DNA of 64,000 bases. It comes from Hippopus hippopus. Its lineage: Eukaryota; Mollusca; Bivalvia; Cardiida; Cardiidae. The position numbers were made by a program, and so were the translations under genes. The stretch covers positions 51,102,252 through 51,166,251 of the forward strand of contig OX328096.1 of the NCBI GenBank assembly GCA_946811185.2, given 5' to 3'. Positions 44,497 through 55,240 of the stretch are shown piece after piece. Within the stretch, counting starts at the first letter, position 1; the number at the start of each line of letters is the position of its first letter. Below the pieces are notes generated by a model. That model saw nothing but the letters and a program-made list of their open reading frames with translations. It searched no databases and had not been told where the DNA came from.

Positions 44497-44703
44497 CTTT
44501 ACCTTTCACCAAACCACAAAATTTGTCCTAACTCAAAATTTGCACACAACAACTTAAATATGGCTCAAAAAATGCCTTTTATAGAATGGGAAAAATGATG
44601 GGAAAGGTAAACTGCTGGTTTCTAGCATTTTCTCCTTTTCCCACTGTGTTTTCAAAAGCATCCTCAGCTTTGTTAAAACAAAGGATTATTTGGTAAAGGG
44701 CAA
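44497..44703 (+). mobile_element. TTAA-MITE
   Basis: CCTTTCACCAAACCACAAAA, centre CTGGTTTCTAG, R arm with GGTAAAGGGCAAAG. Confidence 0.72.
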
Positions 44704-44835
44704 AGCAGCTGAAAGAACTGAGGTTCTATTGGTGATCAGTATAGACCAGACTGCACAAACCATGCTATCTACAATAATCTTGGACCTACAAGGTCATTCT
44801 GGTCTGGAGAAGCCATGATAGAGCATTTATTCTGG

Positions 44836-44898
44836 GAGTTTTGTATGGTGTTTAATGCCATTTTCAACATTATTTCAGTTACATAATCCAATGCACCT
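44836..44898 (-). mobile_element. SINE tail-side fragment
   Basis: TTTTGTATGGTGTTTAATGCC and TTTCAACATTATTTCAGTTA match the SINE tail region; it runs into a short TTAA-MITE end at 44903-44936. Confidence 0.55.
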
Positions 44899-45300
44899 TT
44901 CTGCAAGTCTAAAAGTTGTCAGTTGGTAAAGAGTTACCTTACCCCTACAACTTCAATGGTCCATAGAAGCATTTTTATGAGAGAGAGATAACTAATGTGA
45001 ACTAAAAGTGAAAAATCTGTGACAAAAATGAGAAAATGCAAATTACAAACAATTTCTCCTTAGGCAACTTTTCAGAAGTGACCTATAAGACAAAAAGTTG
45101 ACTATAAAAGGCTATGCGAAACTTTTTTTTGAGTTATATTCGTGGGAACACCTAAGTGGACTTTTGTTTGAATTATCAAATTTGTTCAAATATTATTTTA
45201 AATGATCTGTGCAGAGGATTATCCAAATGGCACTTCAACAACTTTAGAGTTTAATATTGATATAATAAATTATCGGCGCTAACCATTTTTTCATTGAACT

Positions 45301-45531
45301 CCTAACTCTCTGACACACAGTCCCAAGTTTTAATGACCCTGAGGAAACAGCCTTTTGAAAACCTTGTGGGAAAAGGAGAAAATGCTGGTAACCAGTATTT
45401 TCTCCTTTTCCCACAAGGTTTTTTAACACTTTCACGGATAATTACCATCATTTCGGCTAAATATGGTATGTCATCTGCAAATGCTTTCAATTTGGACCAG
45501 TCTAAAATTTTGTCGTTTGGTAGAGAGCTAA
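45301..45531 (-). mobile_element. TTAA-MITE with compensated stem
   Basis: Full R and L arms. Outer stem reads AACCTTGTGGG opposite CCCACAAGGTT where the family has AACATTGTGGG and CCCACAATGTT. Confidence 0.85.
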
Positions 45532-45663
45532 AGGGAGATATTCAGATTTTCATAATCTTACCAAACTTCAAAAATAATTTTTCACTGAATAAAGTAAGGT
45601 GATAGCTGGCAAATCATCTGAGAAGAAGAAAGACAAAAAAAAAATATTTTTCTGGGTATTTTC

Positions 45664-45869
45664 TTAACTCTATCAAACGACAAAATTTTAGACTGGTCCA
45701 AATTCAAAGCACTTGCAGATGACAAAATAAACGTAACTCAAAAATTGAAATTTGTTTCCAGCAGGGTAGAAAACATTGTGGGAAAAGGAGAAAATGCTGG
45801 TTACCAATGTTTTCAAAAGGCTTCTATCTCAGGGTCGTAAAAACCAGGGATTGTTTGGTAAAGGGTTAA
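45664..45869 (+). mobile_element. TTAA-MITE missing the second stem half
   Basis: TTAACTCTATCAAACGACAAA, complete L arm, stem to GCTGGTTACCAATG, R arm; TTAA at both ends. Confidence 0.85.
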
Positions 45870-45961
45870 TTGGCTATGCTGCTTCTTAAGTTACTTTTAG
45901 GTTTCATACCAGAGTTTTGCAGACTTGTGCAAATGTCAAATAATCAAAAATACTGGGTTCA

Positions 45962-46364
45962 ACGAATCACCCAAATACCACCGAAACACCTCCTTTTTTT
46001 TTAATTATTAAACTCAGATAACTGAAATTGTGGTTTTTGACACAAATTGTTATCATACTGATGAAGGGGGTTGGTTTGAAATCTAGTGTCAAAATAACAA
46101 TATGCCGTTTAGGCCCACCATGAAGAATGTGCACCGGAACAATCGTAAGTACTGTACTGTACATGTCCATCGAAATACCTGCTCCATGTGGTAAAAATTG
46201 GTTGATTCAGGGACCCTAACTCCGCAATAATGAGCAATACTTTGATAAAAGGTATTTTCTTTAAAAAAAAAAAAGAAGAAAAATCCTGCATACTTACATG
46301 TATATCAGTTCTCTAAACCCATAGATAAAAATAGGGGTATTTTGGTGGTATTTCGGTGATTCGT
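45962..46364. mobile_element. MITE-like inverted-repeat element, 403 bp
   Basis: ACGAATCACCCAAATACCAC at the left is mirrored by GTGGTATTTCGGTGATTCGT at the right. No convincing target duplication was seen. The interior is not recognised. Confidence 0.55.
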
Positions 46365-46606
46365 CGGACCAAAAAATACTTGTCGATTACAAGAATTCGA
46401 AGTCAAACAAGTATGATGGCATCATATCTGACATAACAAAAATAAACAGAGTAAAATACTGATGGTAAAATAAACCATCCCTTTCATTTAAATGCCCACC
46501 ACTGCATCCTTTTACTGAATAATTATAATGGTTTATAGACTGGAAAGAACTATATATCTAGTTGTATTTATCAGTGTTTTAGAAGAGATTTTGATTTACA
46601 AAATAA

Positions 46607-47202
46607 CTAGAGGCGCTTGAGCGCCTGCATCGCTCCACAGGCCTGATATTTCTATAATGGCGAAAGGAAGTTTTTAACAATTATCATTCAATCCTGCATT
46701 TTAGCTCACTGAAGAAACAATTTGGTAGACAACCACCATAGGAACTTACCTGCAAAACAACAATGAAATCCAATGAATAGTTTTAGAGAAGAAATTTTTC
46801 AAAGATTTTACTTTATACCATAAAAGGAAAATGAGTCTCCCATAAAAGCCATGTTTTTTGACAGATCTTTTTTTTTTTAAGGAATTCTGTAAACCTGATC
46901 TAAGGAACATTCCTGCAAAATAATAATGCTATCCAAATAGCGGTTTGGGAGGAGAAGATTTTTAAAGGTTTTTTACTTTGGTTGCCATGGCAACCAGAAT
47001 TCTTCATGGAACACAATTATTTGAAGGAATTTGAAAGAGGACCACCAAAGGAACATTCCTGTGAAATTTGGTAAAAATCCAGTCAATAGTTTCTGAGGAG
47101 AAGTTTTTTAAAGAAAAAGTTTACGGACGGACGGACGGACGCACGCATGACGGACACAACGCCATGACAATAGCTCTCTGGCCTTCGGCCAGTGGAGCTA
47201 AA
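46607..47202 (+). mobile_element. Rolling-circle-like hairpin-ended element, copy 2
   Basis: It is close to identical to the element at 33803 over its whole length, differing mainly in a shorter GGACGGAC stretch and scattered substitutions. Same 5' and 3' hairpins and GAGCTAAAAA end. Confidence 0.75.
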
Positions 47203-47429
47203 AACTATACAGGCTTCTTTATCATGGGTATGACATACCTCATGGACTCTTGCAATGAGTGAAGACCAAGATGAGATAGCGAAACATGTGCAGCCTGGTC
47301 TTGATCCACACTTTCTAATTTCAGTATGACCTGTCTGCCATCCAGCAATGGCTTTGCAGTACAATGATCTGAAAACAGCCATTCCATTTTGTTTGCGGAC
47401 AAAAATGTTTCATCTTGCTTTGTGTGCTC

Positions 47430-47640
47430 TCACAGGATTTTGGGGTCTTGCACTGCTCATTGGTGAAGGTATGAGACTCACAATCTAGAGGCTCTGGGTT
47501 TTTTCTGGGAGTGTTCTTGAGCAAGACACTTTAGAGTACATACTCGTTCTAGCAAAAGCCAGGACACACATGAATATGTTAGCAGTCATCTTGACAAGAT
47601 TGATGGAACATTAATAGAGAGAAAAACACCATTCAATCAA
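47430..47640 (+). mobile_element. SINE (second head type), plus orientation
   Basis: TTGCACTGCTCATTGGTGAAG and GGCTCTGGGTTTTTTCTGGG form a degraded tRNA-like head, then TTGAGCAAGACACT, ending with TTCAATCAATCAAT. Confidence 0.6.
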
Positions 47641-47746
47641 TCAATAGTCTGACTGAATATATTATGTTGAGACATCTTTTTTTCTTTTCAATTTAATATT
47701 ATCAGTTCCAAATCATAATGACTCTGATTTATGCATCAGAAAATTG

Positions 47747-50416
47747 CAGGGGTAAAAGTTAAAAAACCTGAAAATACTGAAAATTGAGCTGGGGGCCTGG
47801 GGGCCACTAGGGCCCCCGGTGGGTCCAGGGCAACGCCCTGGCCAGGGGTCCAGGGGGCCGGAGGCCCCCGGAAGCTCCTGAGATTTAGCTATTTTATAAG
47901 CATCAAATTCCTCTGATGAGATCCAGTTTTAGCATTTTAAAGTTGAAAAAATCTTGAAAACAAATGAAAGATATGATATGCTAAAACCTAAGAAAATCTC
48001 AAAGTTTTTAGCACCCATGTTATTTTTGTCCTCTTTTATCTCCATTTTGTACACAGGACCTAATCAGATTAGCCCTACATCAGTTTTGTATTTGAAAGTA
48101 CAACAAGTATGAGAAAAGGACATATCTAGTATTTAATATTAGATTCATTAAAATGCAATCACATGTGCTAAATATCTGTCAATAGAATAAAATCAAATCT
48201 GTCAAATAGGAAAACAACACTCTCTTTAAGAATGGCTAATTTATCAGGGAGAATGTGACAGAGTGTGCTGTGCATTTTCTAGCTTGAGCTTTTTGTACCC
48301 TTTGGTAACTGGAGTTTGGGGTACACTAACAAGGATGGGGGTTCAGATCTAAACTACATAATTTCATTAAAATATCAAGTTTTAATGACAGCCTATTAAA
48401 AGATATACTGTTTTCATGTGACATGCGCAAACAAGATTTTATAGATAGATCTACATGTTCACAGTTAAAAGCTCTTCAAACACTTTAAGAACCTTTCCTA
48501 AAATGTGCAAACATTTTTGGCAAAATCAATTCCAATGTTTGCTAAAACAAGCAGTTAAGTGATATACCATGGAACTGGTCCAATTCCTGTAAAAAATCTA
48601 TCAAATCGGCAGTGTGGGGCAATCAGTTTAAATGCAAAATTTTATTATCACTTTGTAACCGGAAGAGCAAACCAACTAGCTATTGGTTGTACAATCGGTT
48701 TCTCCATTGAACTGAGAATGCCTTTTTGCTTTAAATACTTTGACAATTTGTCTACATTATATTAAGTTTAATATCATTTATTTTGATCTTTAAATTTTAA
48801 TTTCCAAACCATATTTCAAGCATTTGCAGACGACTCCCCCCCCCCCCCACGCTTTAGATCTATATTTTCATTTCATAAAACAACAATTTTTCACTCATGA
48901 CAAAATTTTAGATTCCACTTATTGTTTTAATCAGAGATTTGTGTAAATTCACTGTTTAAATTCATTATTAAAGATGAGAAGATAGTTTGAAGTCCCTCTG
49001 ATCGGATGATGCCACGCTGATCATGGTAGTGTCATGGGTTTTCACGTTTTATTTGGCGATCAATTTTTCGTGTCAATTAATTTCTGGAGAAGTATTACCA
49101 CATGATTTGACATCAGTTAGTCATTTTGAATAGCAGGTAACTTTAAAATCTGTCACTTTACACTAGATCAGAGGATTAACACCGTTATTACGTTCTGGTA
49201 AATGACTCGCCAGCTTCATTAGATCATGCGCGTGTCCTTCACATTTTATAATGATCGTGTTTAGCCCATATTTCTGCCGGATGCGCACAAGCTAGGTTAT
49301 ATGAAGCTCTTGACGATAATTTCATACGTCAAATTGACAATTAAGCAAATATTTTTCAGCGTCAAAGACATGTCATTTCGAATTTCCAAGCGTCAAAACC
49401 CGGTCTCCGGGATCAAATAGGAAACTTGCCGAGTTGTCGAGTTTTGACAAGACATGCATGGACAAAAATTTCTTTCTCATTTTTCCAGCCAATTTTCGTG
49501 TTTGTATCACTATATTGAATCCTAGAGTGTGATTAATATCTGTCACAAAACCAAGCGCTACAAACCAGTATTCACGTCTCACGACCGAGCGAGCTTCGGT
49601 ACCGACTGCAATCGATTCCGGGATTTCTCAAGAGCTAGTCGCAATCGGAAGCCAAAACCAACCGACTTTCGACTATAGTCAATCATTGGCCCAACACTAC
49701 AAATCGGACTACAGTGTATGAATAAAACTTTTCCCCCTTTTTCGGTTGCTTCGGCATTTGAGTAGCACGTACTGTCAACTTCGAAAGATAGTTGCCGATC
49801 CCCAGCTCTGACATCCATTTGTTATTGAAAAGAACAAAGATAATTTAAACTGAGCCATCTTTCGCTAGCAAATAATCAAATTGCAGCCAGTATTTGTCCC
49901 CTAAAACGAAGGGCTTTGTTAATGCTTTATTTTGTTTTACAATCCTAGCGGCAAAAATGTTAAAGTCGGCAAACCGATCAAAACAATCAAAACACAGCTG
50001 CAACATTTTGGACACGAACAATATATCATCATACAATAACCTTAGAACGTTCCGGTTCAGCATCTATATTTAGAATCGGGAAACCCTAAGCAAGAGTGAG
50101 TGACTGTAAACATTTCGGTACAGATTATCCCCTAAATTACAAAATTCTTTGAATTTCATTGTTTTTAGGGTGAGTGCGTGTGACGGGAGACATTACTGAC
50201 CGAGATCAGCCCCGGACAAAGCAAATGCAGTGGGGCAATAAATTTTATTGATACGGCATCTGGAAATCTATTGACTTGCAATAGATACGAGATAAAGGGG
50301 TACCCCCCCCCCCCCATAAAAAATTTTCTCCTCGGATTTAAACGATTTGGAAAAATGACCTGGTCGGCCCCTGAAAATACGGAATTCCGTCACAATACGG
50401 AATACTTTTACCCCTG
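47747..50416. mobile_element. Large hAT-like non-autonomous element, 2670 bp
   Basis: Ends are CAGGGGTAAAAGT and ACTTTTACCCCTG; AAATTG flanks both sides (47741-47746, 50417-50422). Just inside the left end is a very GC-rich block of nested palindromes (47795-47880). Runs of C occur at 48837 and 50306. Around 48940-49260 it is related to internal parts of the elements at 27056 and 58435. ORFs of 65-80 codons inside do not resemble a transposase. Confidence 0.75.
47795..47880. repeat. GC-rich palindromic subterminal block
   Basis: In a window of low GC content this 85-bp block is mostly G and C and is made of interleaved inverted repeats such as GGGCAACGCCC and GGGGGCC...GGCCCCC. It lies 50 bp inside the left end of the 2.7-kb element and may be a binding or structural region for its mobility. 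Confidence 0.6.
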
Positions 50417-50502
50417 AAATTGTCCTCTAATTTGCAATACAACTGTTTGGTTCTCTGTTCAAAACCTGATTCAGAACATGTCTCTTTTTGTTTTTAATCC
50501 TT

Positions 50503-50730
50503 ATCCCTTTACGAGATGACAAAATTTTAACCTCGTCTAAATTGACAGCATTTGCAGGCGATAATTTCAATGTGGCTCAAATGGTAGAACATTTCTTTGA
50601 TAGGGTAGAAAACATTGTGGGCAAAGAAGAAAATGTCAGAAATAGAGAATATGTGAATTACCACCTGGCATTTCTTGTCCTTTTCAACAAATTTTAAAAG
50701 CCTGCTTCCCAGAGATGGCAACAACTTAAT
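50503..50730 (+). mobile_element. TTAA-MITE with altered centre
   Basis: CCCTTTACGAGATGACAAAA start, good L arm, palindrome replaced by unrelated sequence. Confidence 0.7.
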
Positions 50731-50739
50731 ATCATTGGT

Positions 50740-50915
50740 TTAACCCTTTACCACACAATGCCTACTTTTAACGACCCTGAGAAAGAAACCTTTTGAAAAC
50801 ATTGTGGGAAAAGGAGAAAATGTTGGTAACCAGCATTTTCTCCTTTTTCAAAACTTTTTCAAAAGCCGTCTTCCTAAGGGTCGTAAAAAGTCGGGATTGT
50901 GAGGTAAAGGGTTAA
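50740..50915. mobile_element. TTAA-MITE, R/R form, 176 bp
   Basis: TTAACCCTTTACCACACAATG at the left and GTGAGGTAAAGGGTTAA at the right; both arms carry GACCCTGAG / CTAAGGGTC, so the element is one inverted repeat. Confidence 0.88.
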
Positions 50916-51090
50916 TAACAATGAATTTGGCAATAAATATGATAAGAATTTTGTTTTATCATCTGTGAAATAAACTAAACTTTCATTTGTTTGTGGGCTA
51001 ATGCATTGTCAAATAGTAAAAATGCTGATTAAATAGACTAAGTTATGAGGCCTAAGTATGTGTAATTATATTCCTAATCCTTTATTCTTA

Positions 51091-52582
51091 ACAAGAGGCC
51101 CATGATGGCCCTGAAGTCCCACACCTGAGCCTTTTGATCAAACATGACCCATTTCCAATCTCTTCAGAGATATTAAGACAAACACTCTGACAAACACTCA
51201 TTAGTATTGGGCTTACAAATATGGCCCCTAGAGTGCACACAAGCTTTTTCTAGAATTTGTCTCAGTGGCCTACTTGACATGTAGAAATTATCCAGACATA
51301 CATTCCAACAACCTTTCATGAGTATTTGAGAGAAAATGTGGCCTGTAGGGTGTATAAAAGGTTTTTCCGAGATTTGACCTAGTGACTTAGTTTTTTATCC
51401 AACATGACCCATATTCATACTAGTCTAAGATATTATCAAGACAAACATTCAAAGCAAATTTCAAGATTATTGGACTGAAAATGTGGCCTCTAGAGCGTAC
51501 ACACGGTTTTTCAAGGATGAAACTTGGTGACCTAGTTTTTATTCCACATGACCCATTTTCAAACTCGTGCAAGGTATCATCAAGACAAACATTCTAACAA
51601 AAGTTTAAAGAATATTGGACTGTAATTATAGTACAAAGGGTTTTTCCGAGATTTGACCTTGTGACCTAGTTTTTTATCCAACATGACCCATTTTCATACT
51701 AGTCTAAGAAATTATCAAGACAAACATTCTGTCCGAATTTCAAGATTATTGGACTGAAAATGTGGCCTCTAGAGCTTACATAAGGTTTTTCTAAGATTTG
51801 ACCTGGTGATCTAGTTTTTGACCTGACATGACCCATATTCAAACTCATCTAAGCTATCATCATGACAAACATTCTGACCAACTTTAAAGAGCATTGGACT
51901 GAAAAAGTGGCTTCTGGAGCATACACAAGGTTTTCCAAAGATTTGACCTAGTGACCTAGTTTTTGACCCCACATGGCCCACTTTCAAACTCGTCTGTGAT
52001 ATTAACAAAACAAACATTCTGACCAAATTTCAAGAGTATTGTACAGAAAATGTGACTTCTGGAGCATACACAAGGTTTTTCTAAGATCTGACCTGGTGAC
52101 CTAGTTTTTGATCCCACATGGCCCATTTTCGAACTCGTCCAAGATATCATCAAGAGAAACATTCTGATCAATTTTCAGGAGTATTGGACAGAAAATGTGG
52201 CCTCTACAGCGTACACAAGGTTTTTCTAAGATTTGACCTAGTGACCTTGTTTTTGACCCGAAATGACCCATTTTCAAAATAGTCCGAGATATCATCAAGG
52301 CAAACATTCTGACCAAGTTTCATGAGTATCAGACTGAAAATGTGGCCTCTAGAGCGTACACAAGGTTTTTCTAAGATTTGACCTAGTGACCTTGTTTTTG
52401 ACCCGACATTTTCAAACTCGTCCGAGATATCATCAAGACAAACATTTTGACCAAGTTTCATAAGTATTGGACTGAAAATGTGGCCTCTAGAGTGTACACA
52501 AGGTAAAAGTTGACGCCGGACGCCGGACACAGCACGATCACAATAGCTCACCATGAGCACTTCGTGCTCAGGTGAGCTAAAA
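51091..52582 (+). repeat. 145-bp tandem repeat element, largest copy
   Basis: ACAAGAGGCCCATGATGGCC opens it and GAGCACTTCGTGCTCAGGTG then AGCTAAAAA closes it. The landmark ATTCTGA recurs at 51871, 52016, 52161 and 52306, giving a period of exactly 145. About nine units; the first ones are the most diverged. Confidence 0.9.
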
Positions 52583-52635
52583 ACACCAATAAATTGATCC
52601 CGAGTGCTTACTAGATAATACAATGAAATGCACAA

Positions 52636-52862
52636 CTGTTTACCAAGGGAAAAAATTATAGACATGCCCAATTTAAAAGCATTTGCACATGACACATTAA
52701 TGTGGCTTAAATAATAAATTTGTCTCTGATAGGGTAGAATACATTATGGGAAAAGGAGAAAATGCTGGTTGCCAACATTTTCTTGTTTTCCCACAATTTT
52801 TTCAAAAGCTTTTAATGCATTTGAGCAAGGGTTACTAAAACTTGGGAGGGTGTGGTAAATCT
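52636..52862 (+). mobile_element. TTAA-MITE, with stem fragment to 52990
   Basis: Diverged L arm, palindrome centre GCTGGTTGCCAAC, R arm GTGTGGTAAATC; a half stem of another copy (ATTGTGGTAAAAGGAG) lies at 52905-52990. Confidence 0.68.
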
Positions 52863-53004
52863 TATGTTTCTTCCAATGTCAGAGAGTCTATGAATAAATC
52901 AGATATTTGCAGAAAGGGTAGTCTTGGAAATATTGTGGTAAAAGGAGAAATTATTCAAATATACAGCATGCAAAATACCGTTGTAAAGGTCAAGTACAAA
53001 CTCT

Positions 53005-53225
53005 TTACTCTTTACCATGCCACAAAATATTTGACCTAATTTGAAAGCACTTACAGACAAAAAATTGAATGTGGCTACTATCGACTATTTTGTGACTGAA
53101 AGGTTAAAAAACATTATGGGAAAAGGTGAAATGTTGGTAAGTGATTATCTCCTCCTCCCATGATGTTTTTCAAAAGCTTTCTTCAGCATGGTAAATCAAC
53201 TTTGGGGCAGTGCAGAAGAGGTTTA
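53005..53225 (+). mobile_element. TTAA-MITE ending beside a Caskin splice donor
   Basis: ACTCTTTACCATGCCACAAAA, L arm, damaged palindrome, decayed R arm ending about 8 bp from the end of exon 53234-53331. Confidence 0.65.
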
Positions 53226-53233
53226 ATGATTAC

Positions 53234-53331
53234 CTTTATTGTCTCTGAGAGTGACTGATGCTCCATTCTCCAGTAAAAGTTCCATGATTTCTGTATGACC
53301 CATCAAAGCTGCTTGATGCAGGCCTGACATG
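53234..53331 (-). CDS. Caskin: Caskin-like gene, 98-bp exon (ankyrin repeat)
   Basis: The minus-strand acceptor is GTGTTTTAG and the donor GTAATC. The 98 bases hold the last base of a split Gly codon, 32 codons and the first base of another Gly codon, so phases fit the exons on both sides. The peptide MSGLHQAALMGHTEIMELLL continues ENGASVTLRDNK, an ankyrin repeat with the usual GLHxAA, GH and LLLxxGA elements. It aligns without gaps to the first Caskin ankyrin repeat as I remember it, including the closing DNKG. The next exon lies 28.9 kb downstream. Remains of TTAA-MITEs end about 8 bp from the donor and start about 44 bp from the acceptor. Confidence 0.85.
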
Positions 53332-53375
53332 CTAAAACACAAATAAACCCCATAAATGGTCTTACTTCCAGATCT

Positions 53376-53640
53376 TGACTCCTTGCCAGACATCAAATTT
53401 TAGATAGGTCCTTATTCAATACATTTGCAGATGACAAAATTGGGTCAATTTACCTAACTTGTCTATGAGACGGTAGAAATACATTGTGGGAAAAGGAAAT
53501 AATGCTGGTCACCTGCAAATGCTTACAAAATGGCCTGGGGTAAAAGTTTGTAATTGGATAAAACAGTGTTTTCTCCTTTACCAACAATGTTCTCTACCCT
53601 TTTCAGGATGAAATGATGCAATTAAACTAACTTTGATATG
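53376..53640 (+). mobile_element. Degenerate TTAA-MITE in the 946-bp Caskin intron
   Basis: L arm (TTTGCAGATGACAAAATTG), first half stem, then a split second half (TTTTCTCCTTTACCAACAATG) about 50 bp later. Confidence 0.55.
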
Positions 53641-53937
53641 ATGTCTATGAATACATGTATTTTCAAATTGGATAAGTTCTCAATGTGGTCCAAGATATTG
53701 AAAAACTTTTAAGGCAAGTTCAAAACAAGTTTTGGGTTTTTTTTAACTTCTTATGTCAATGAAAGCTTTTCAAAATAGTGTGAGAGAAAGAGCTAGGCAA
53801 TTTTTCCCTTTGCCTCAGTGTTTTTCCTATACTGTTCCAGGAGAGTGTTTTCCTTTCCTTTCCTTCAAATGTGTCTTCCTTCACTTCACTTGGAACAGCT
53901 ACCTGTTTGGTAGATTTGATTTTGACTTCTCTTTAGT

Positions 53938-54033
53938 CTAAACCCTTTACCATACAATCCAGAGTTTTAATGTCCCTGATGAGAGGGACTTCTGAAAAAA
54001 TGTCTAAAATTTTGTTGTTTGGTAAAGAGTGCA
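53938..54033 (-). mobile_element. TTAA-MITE with internal deletion
   Basis: R-arm start (CCCTTTACCATACAATCC) joined directly to the L end (TTTTGTTGTTTGGTAAAGAG); no palindrome. Confidence 0.65.
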
Positions 54034-54259
54034 CTCTTTAGCACACGCCAAAATTTCAGGCCAATCCAAATTGAAAGCATTTTCAGACAACAAAATAAAT
54101 GTGACTCAATGATTGCAATTTGTTTAGGGAAAGGTAGAAAACATGGTGGGAAAAAGGAGAAAATGCTGGATACCAGCATTTTCTCCTTTTCCAACCATGC
54201 TTTCAAAAGCATTCTCCTTCAGGGTCGTTAGAACTTGGGATTGTGTGGTAAAGGGTTAA
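54030..54259 (+). mobile_element. TTAA-MITE 15 bp from a Caskin splice donor
   Basis: Complete L arm, palindrome GCTGGATACCAGC, complete R arm ending GGTAAAGGGTTAA. Confidence 0.85.
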
Positions 54260-54277
54260 AACACAAAAAAGGCTTAC

Positions 54278-54329
54278 CCATCACCATCCTGATAGTTGAC
54301 ATTCACTTTCTTTGAGGAGCTTCTGTGTT
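54278..54329 (-). CDS. Caskin: Caskin-like gene, 52-bp internal exon (start of first ankyrin repeat)
   Basis: On the minus strand a pyrimidine tract ending TTCTTCTTCAG precedes the exon and GTAAGC follows it. In the frame that continues into the next exon it reads HRSSSKKVNVNYQDGD plus two bases of a Gly codon. From memory of the family, the segment just before the first ankyrin repeat of vertebrate Caskins reads very similarly (STKKINVNFQDPDG). Caskins are multidomain scaffolds (ankyrin repeats, SH3, two SAM domains) that bind the synaptic MAGUK CASK. A TTAA-MITE ends 15 bp beyond the donor and another begins about 32 bp upstream of the acceptor. The exon is too short to be recognised without its neighbours. 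Upstream exons are not visible in the window. Confidence 0.8.
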
Positions 54330-54361
54330 CTGAAGAAGAAATGAAAAAGAATTGTATTACC

Positions 54362-54575
54362 TTAACTCTTTGCTACACAATCCAGAGTTTAAACAACCCT
54401 GAGGAGGGGGCCTTTTGAAAACACTGTAGGAAAAAAAGAAAATGCTGGTAACCAGCAATTTATTCTTTTCCCACAATGTTTCTATCCCTTTAAAAACAAA
54501 TTTTATATTTTGAATAACGCTTAATATGTTGTGGCATAAAGACAGATTTTATCAATTCAGCCATCTAAGGGTTAA
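54362..54575 (-). mobile_element. TTAA-MITE just upstream of a Caskin exon
   Basis: TTAACTCTTTGCTACACAATC, R arm, mutated palindrome and L arm; begins about 32 bp from the acceptor of exon 54278-54329. Confidence 0.75.
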
Positions 54576-55240
54576 ACCCTAGAAACCCAAGCAATACGTT
54601 TTCTCAGACAGTGCAACATAAGATAAGACAGTACGGAATAACCTTGAATTTGCATGATCCTGTATTTCCTGACCTATTCATACCAAAACAGTCTCAAAAT
54701 AATTGCGACATTTCATTCTTCTTCATCGAATGAAAGTGTTTGTTTCCTATATTATTTGGCACAAGAGGAAGAGTCTTATTTGCAGCACCAGATTGGTTTA
54801 TGTAGATAAGGAGATATAAATATTTTTGACATTTAGTTATACTTCACAAATAGAAGAGATAAGGCAGACCAAACTGACTATCAAAATACTGATATTGACC
54901 ATAGATCAGAAACTGTTTTCTTTTAATAATCCTCATTCAGCCATGTAGAAAGGGCACCTGTTCAGTATGTTCTTGGCATTACTCATCACTTCAGTAGTAA
55001 TCTCTCTCTCCCTCCCTCTCTCACAAAAATCACACACATACACCCTCCCATCACACACATTCAAGTTTCACAGGCTGTCATAGGCTGCCAACAGACTTTT
55101 CAAAATCAAACTGCAGTGCAACCTGTATTATCTTTTATCATAAAAATGTGAATAGCTCCATCTAATGATATATGTTGCTTGCTTCATAAAGGCAGAGACA
55201 TAGATTAGATGTATTGTATGTCTCTGATAAAGGTGGCCAC
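54576..55240. other. No exon found; CT/CA-rich low complexity
   Basis: Searched for an upstream Caskin exon without success. CTCTCTCCCTCCCTCTCTCA and CACACA repeats lie near 55005-55060. Confidence 0.4.

Larger units (their letters stand above)
24380..53233 (-). other. Giant Caskin intron, about 28.9 kb, filled with mobile elements
   Basis: This interval lies between the matching phase-1 donor of the 53.2-kb exon and the acceptor of the 24.2-kb exon. No ankyrin-type exon was found inside. An ORF at 42565-42810 on the same strand is the only candidate for an overlooked exon, but its peptide does not resemble Caskin. By contrast the preceding intron (53332-54277) is 946 bp. Confidence 0.7.

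Noticed and set aside
47083..47382. 99-codon minus-strand ORF as a gene
   Set aside because: It overlaps the 3' end of the hairpin-ended element and a following old repeat with a VDQDQAAH-like reading, and shows no conserved domain.
49373..50063. Three minus-strand ORFs inside the 2.7-kb element as a broken transposase
   Set aside because: They are in different frames and show no recognisable catalytic or DNA-binding motif; kept only as part of the element.
51811..52695. Series of similar minus-strand ORFs (about 71 codons each)
   Set aside because: They recur every 145 bp with the tandem units; 145 is not a multiple of three and the frames do not continue, so they are by-products of the repeat.
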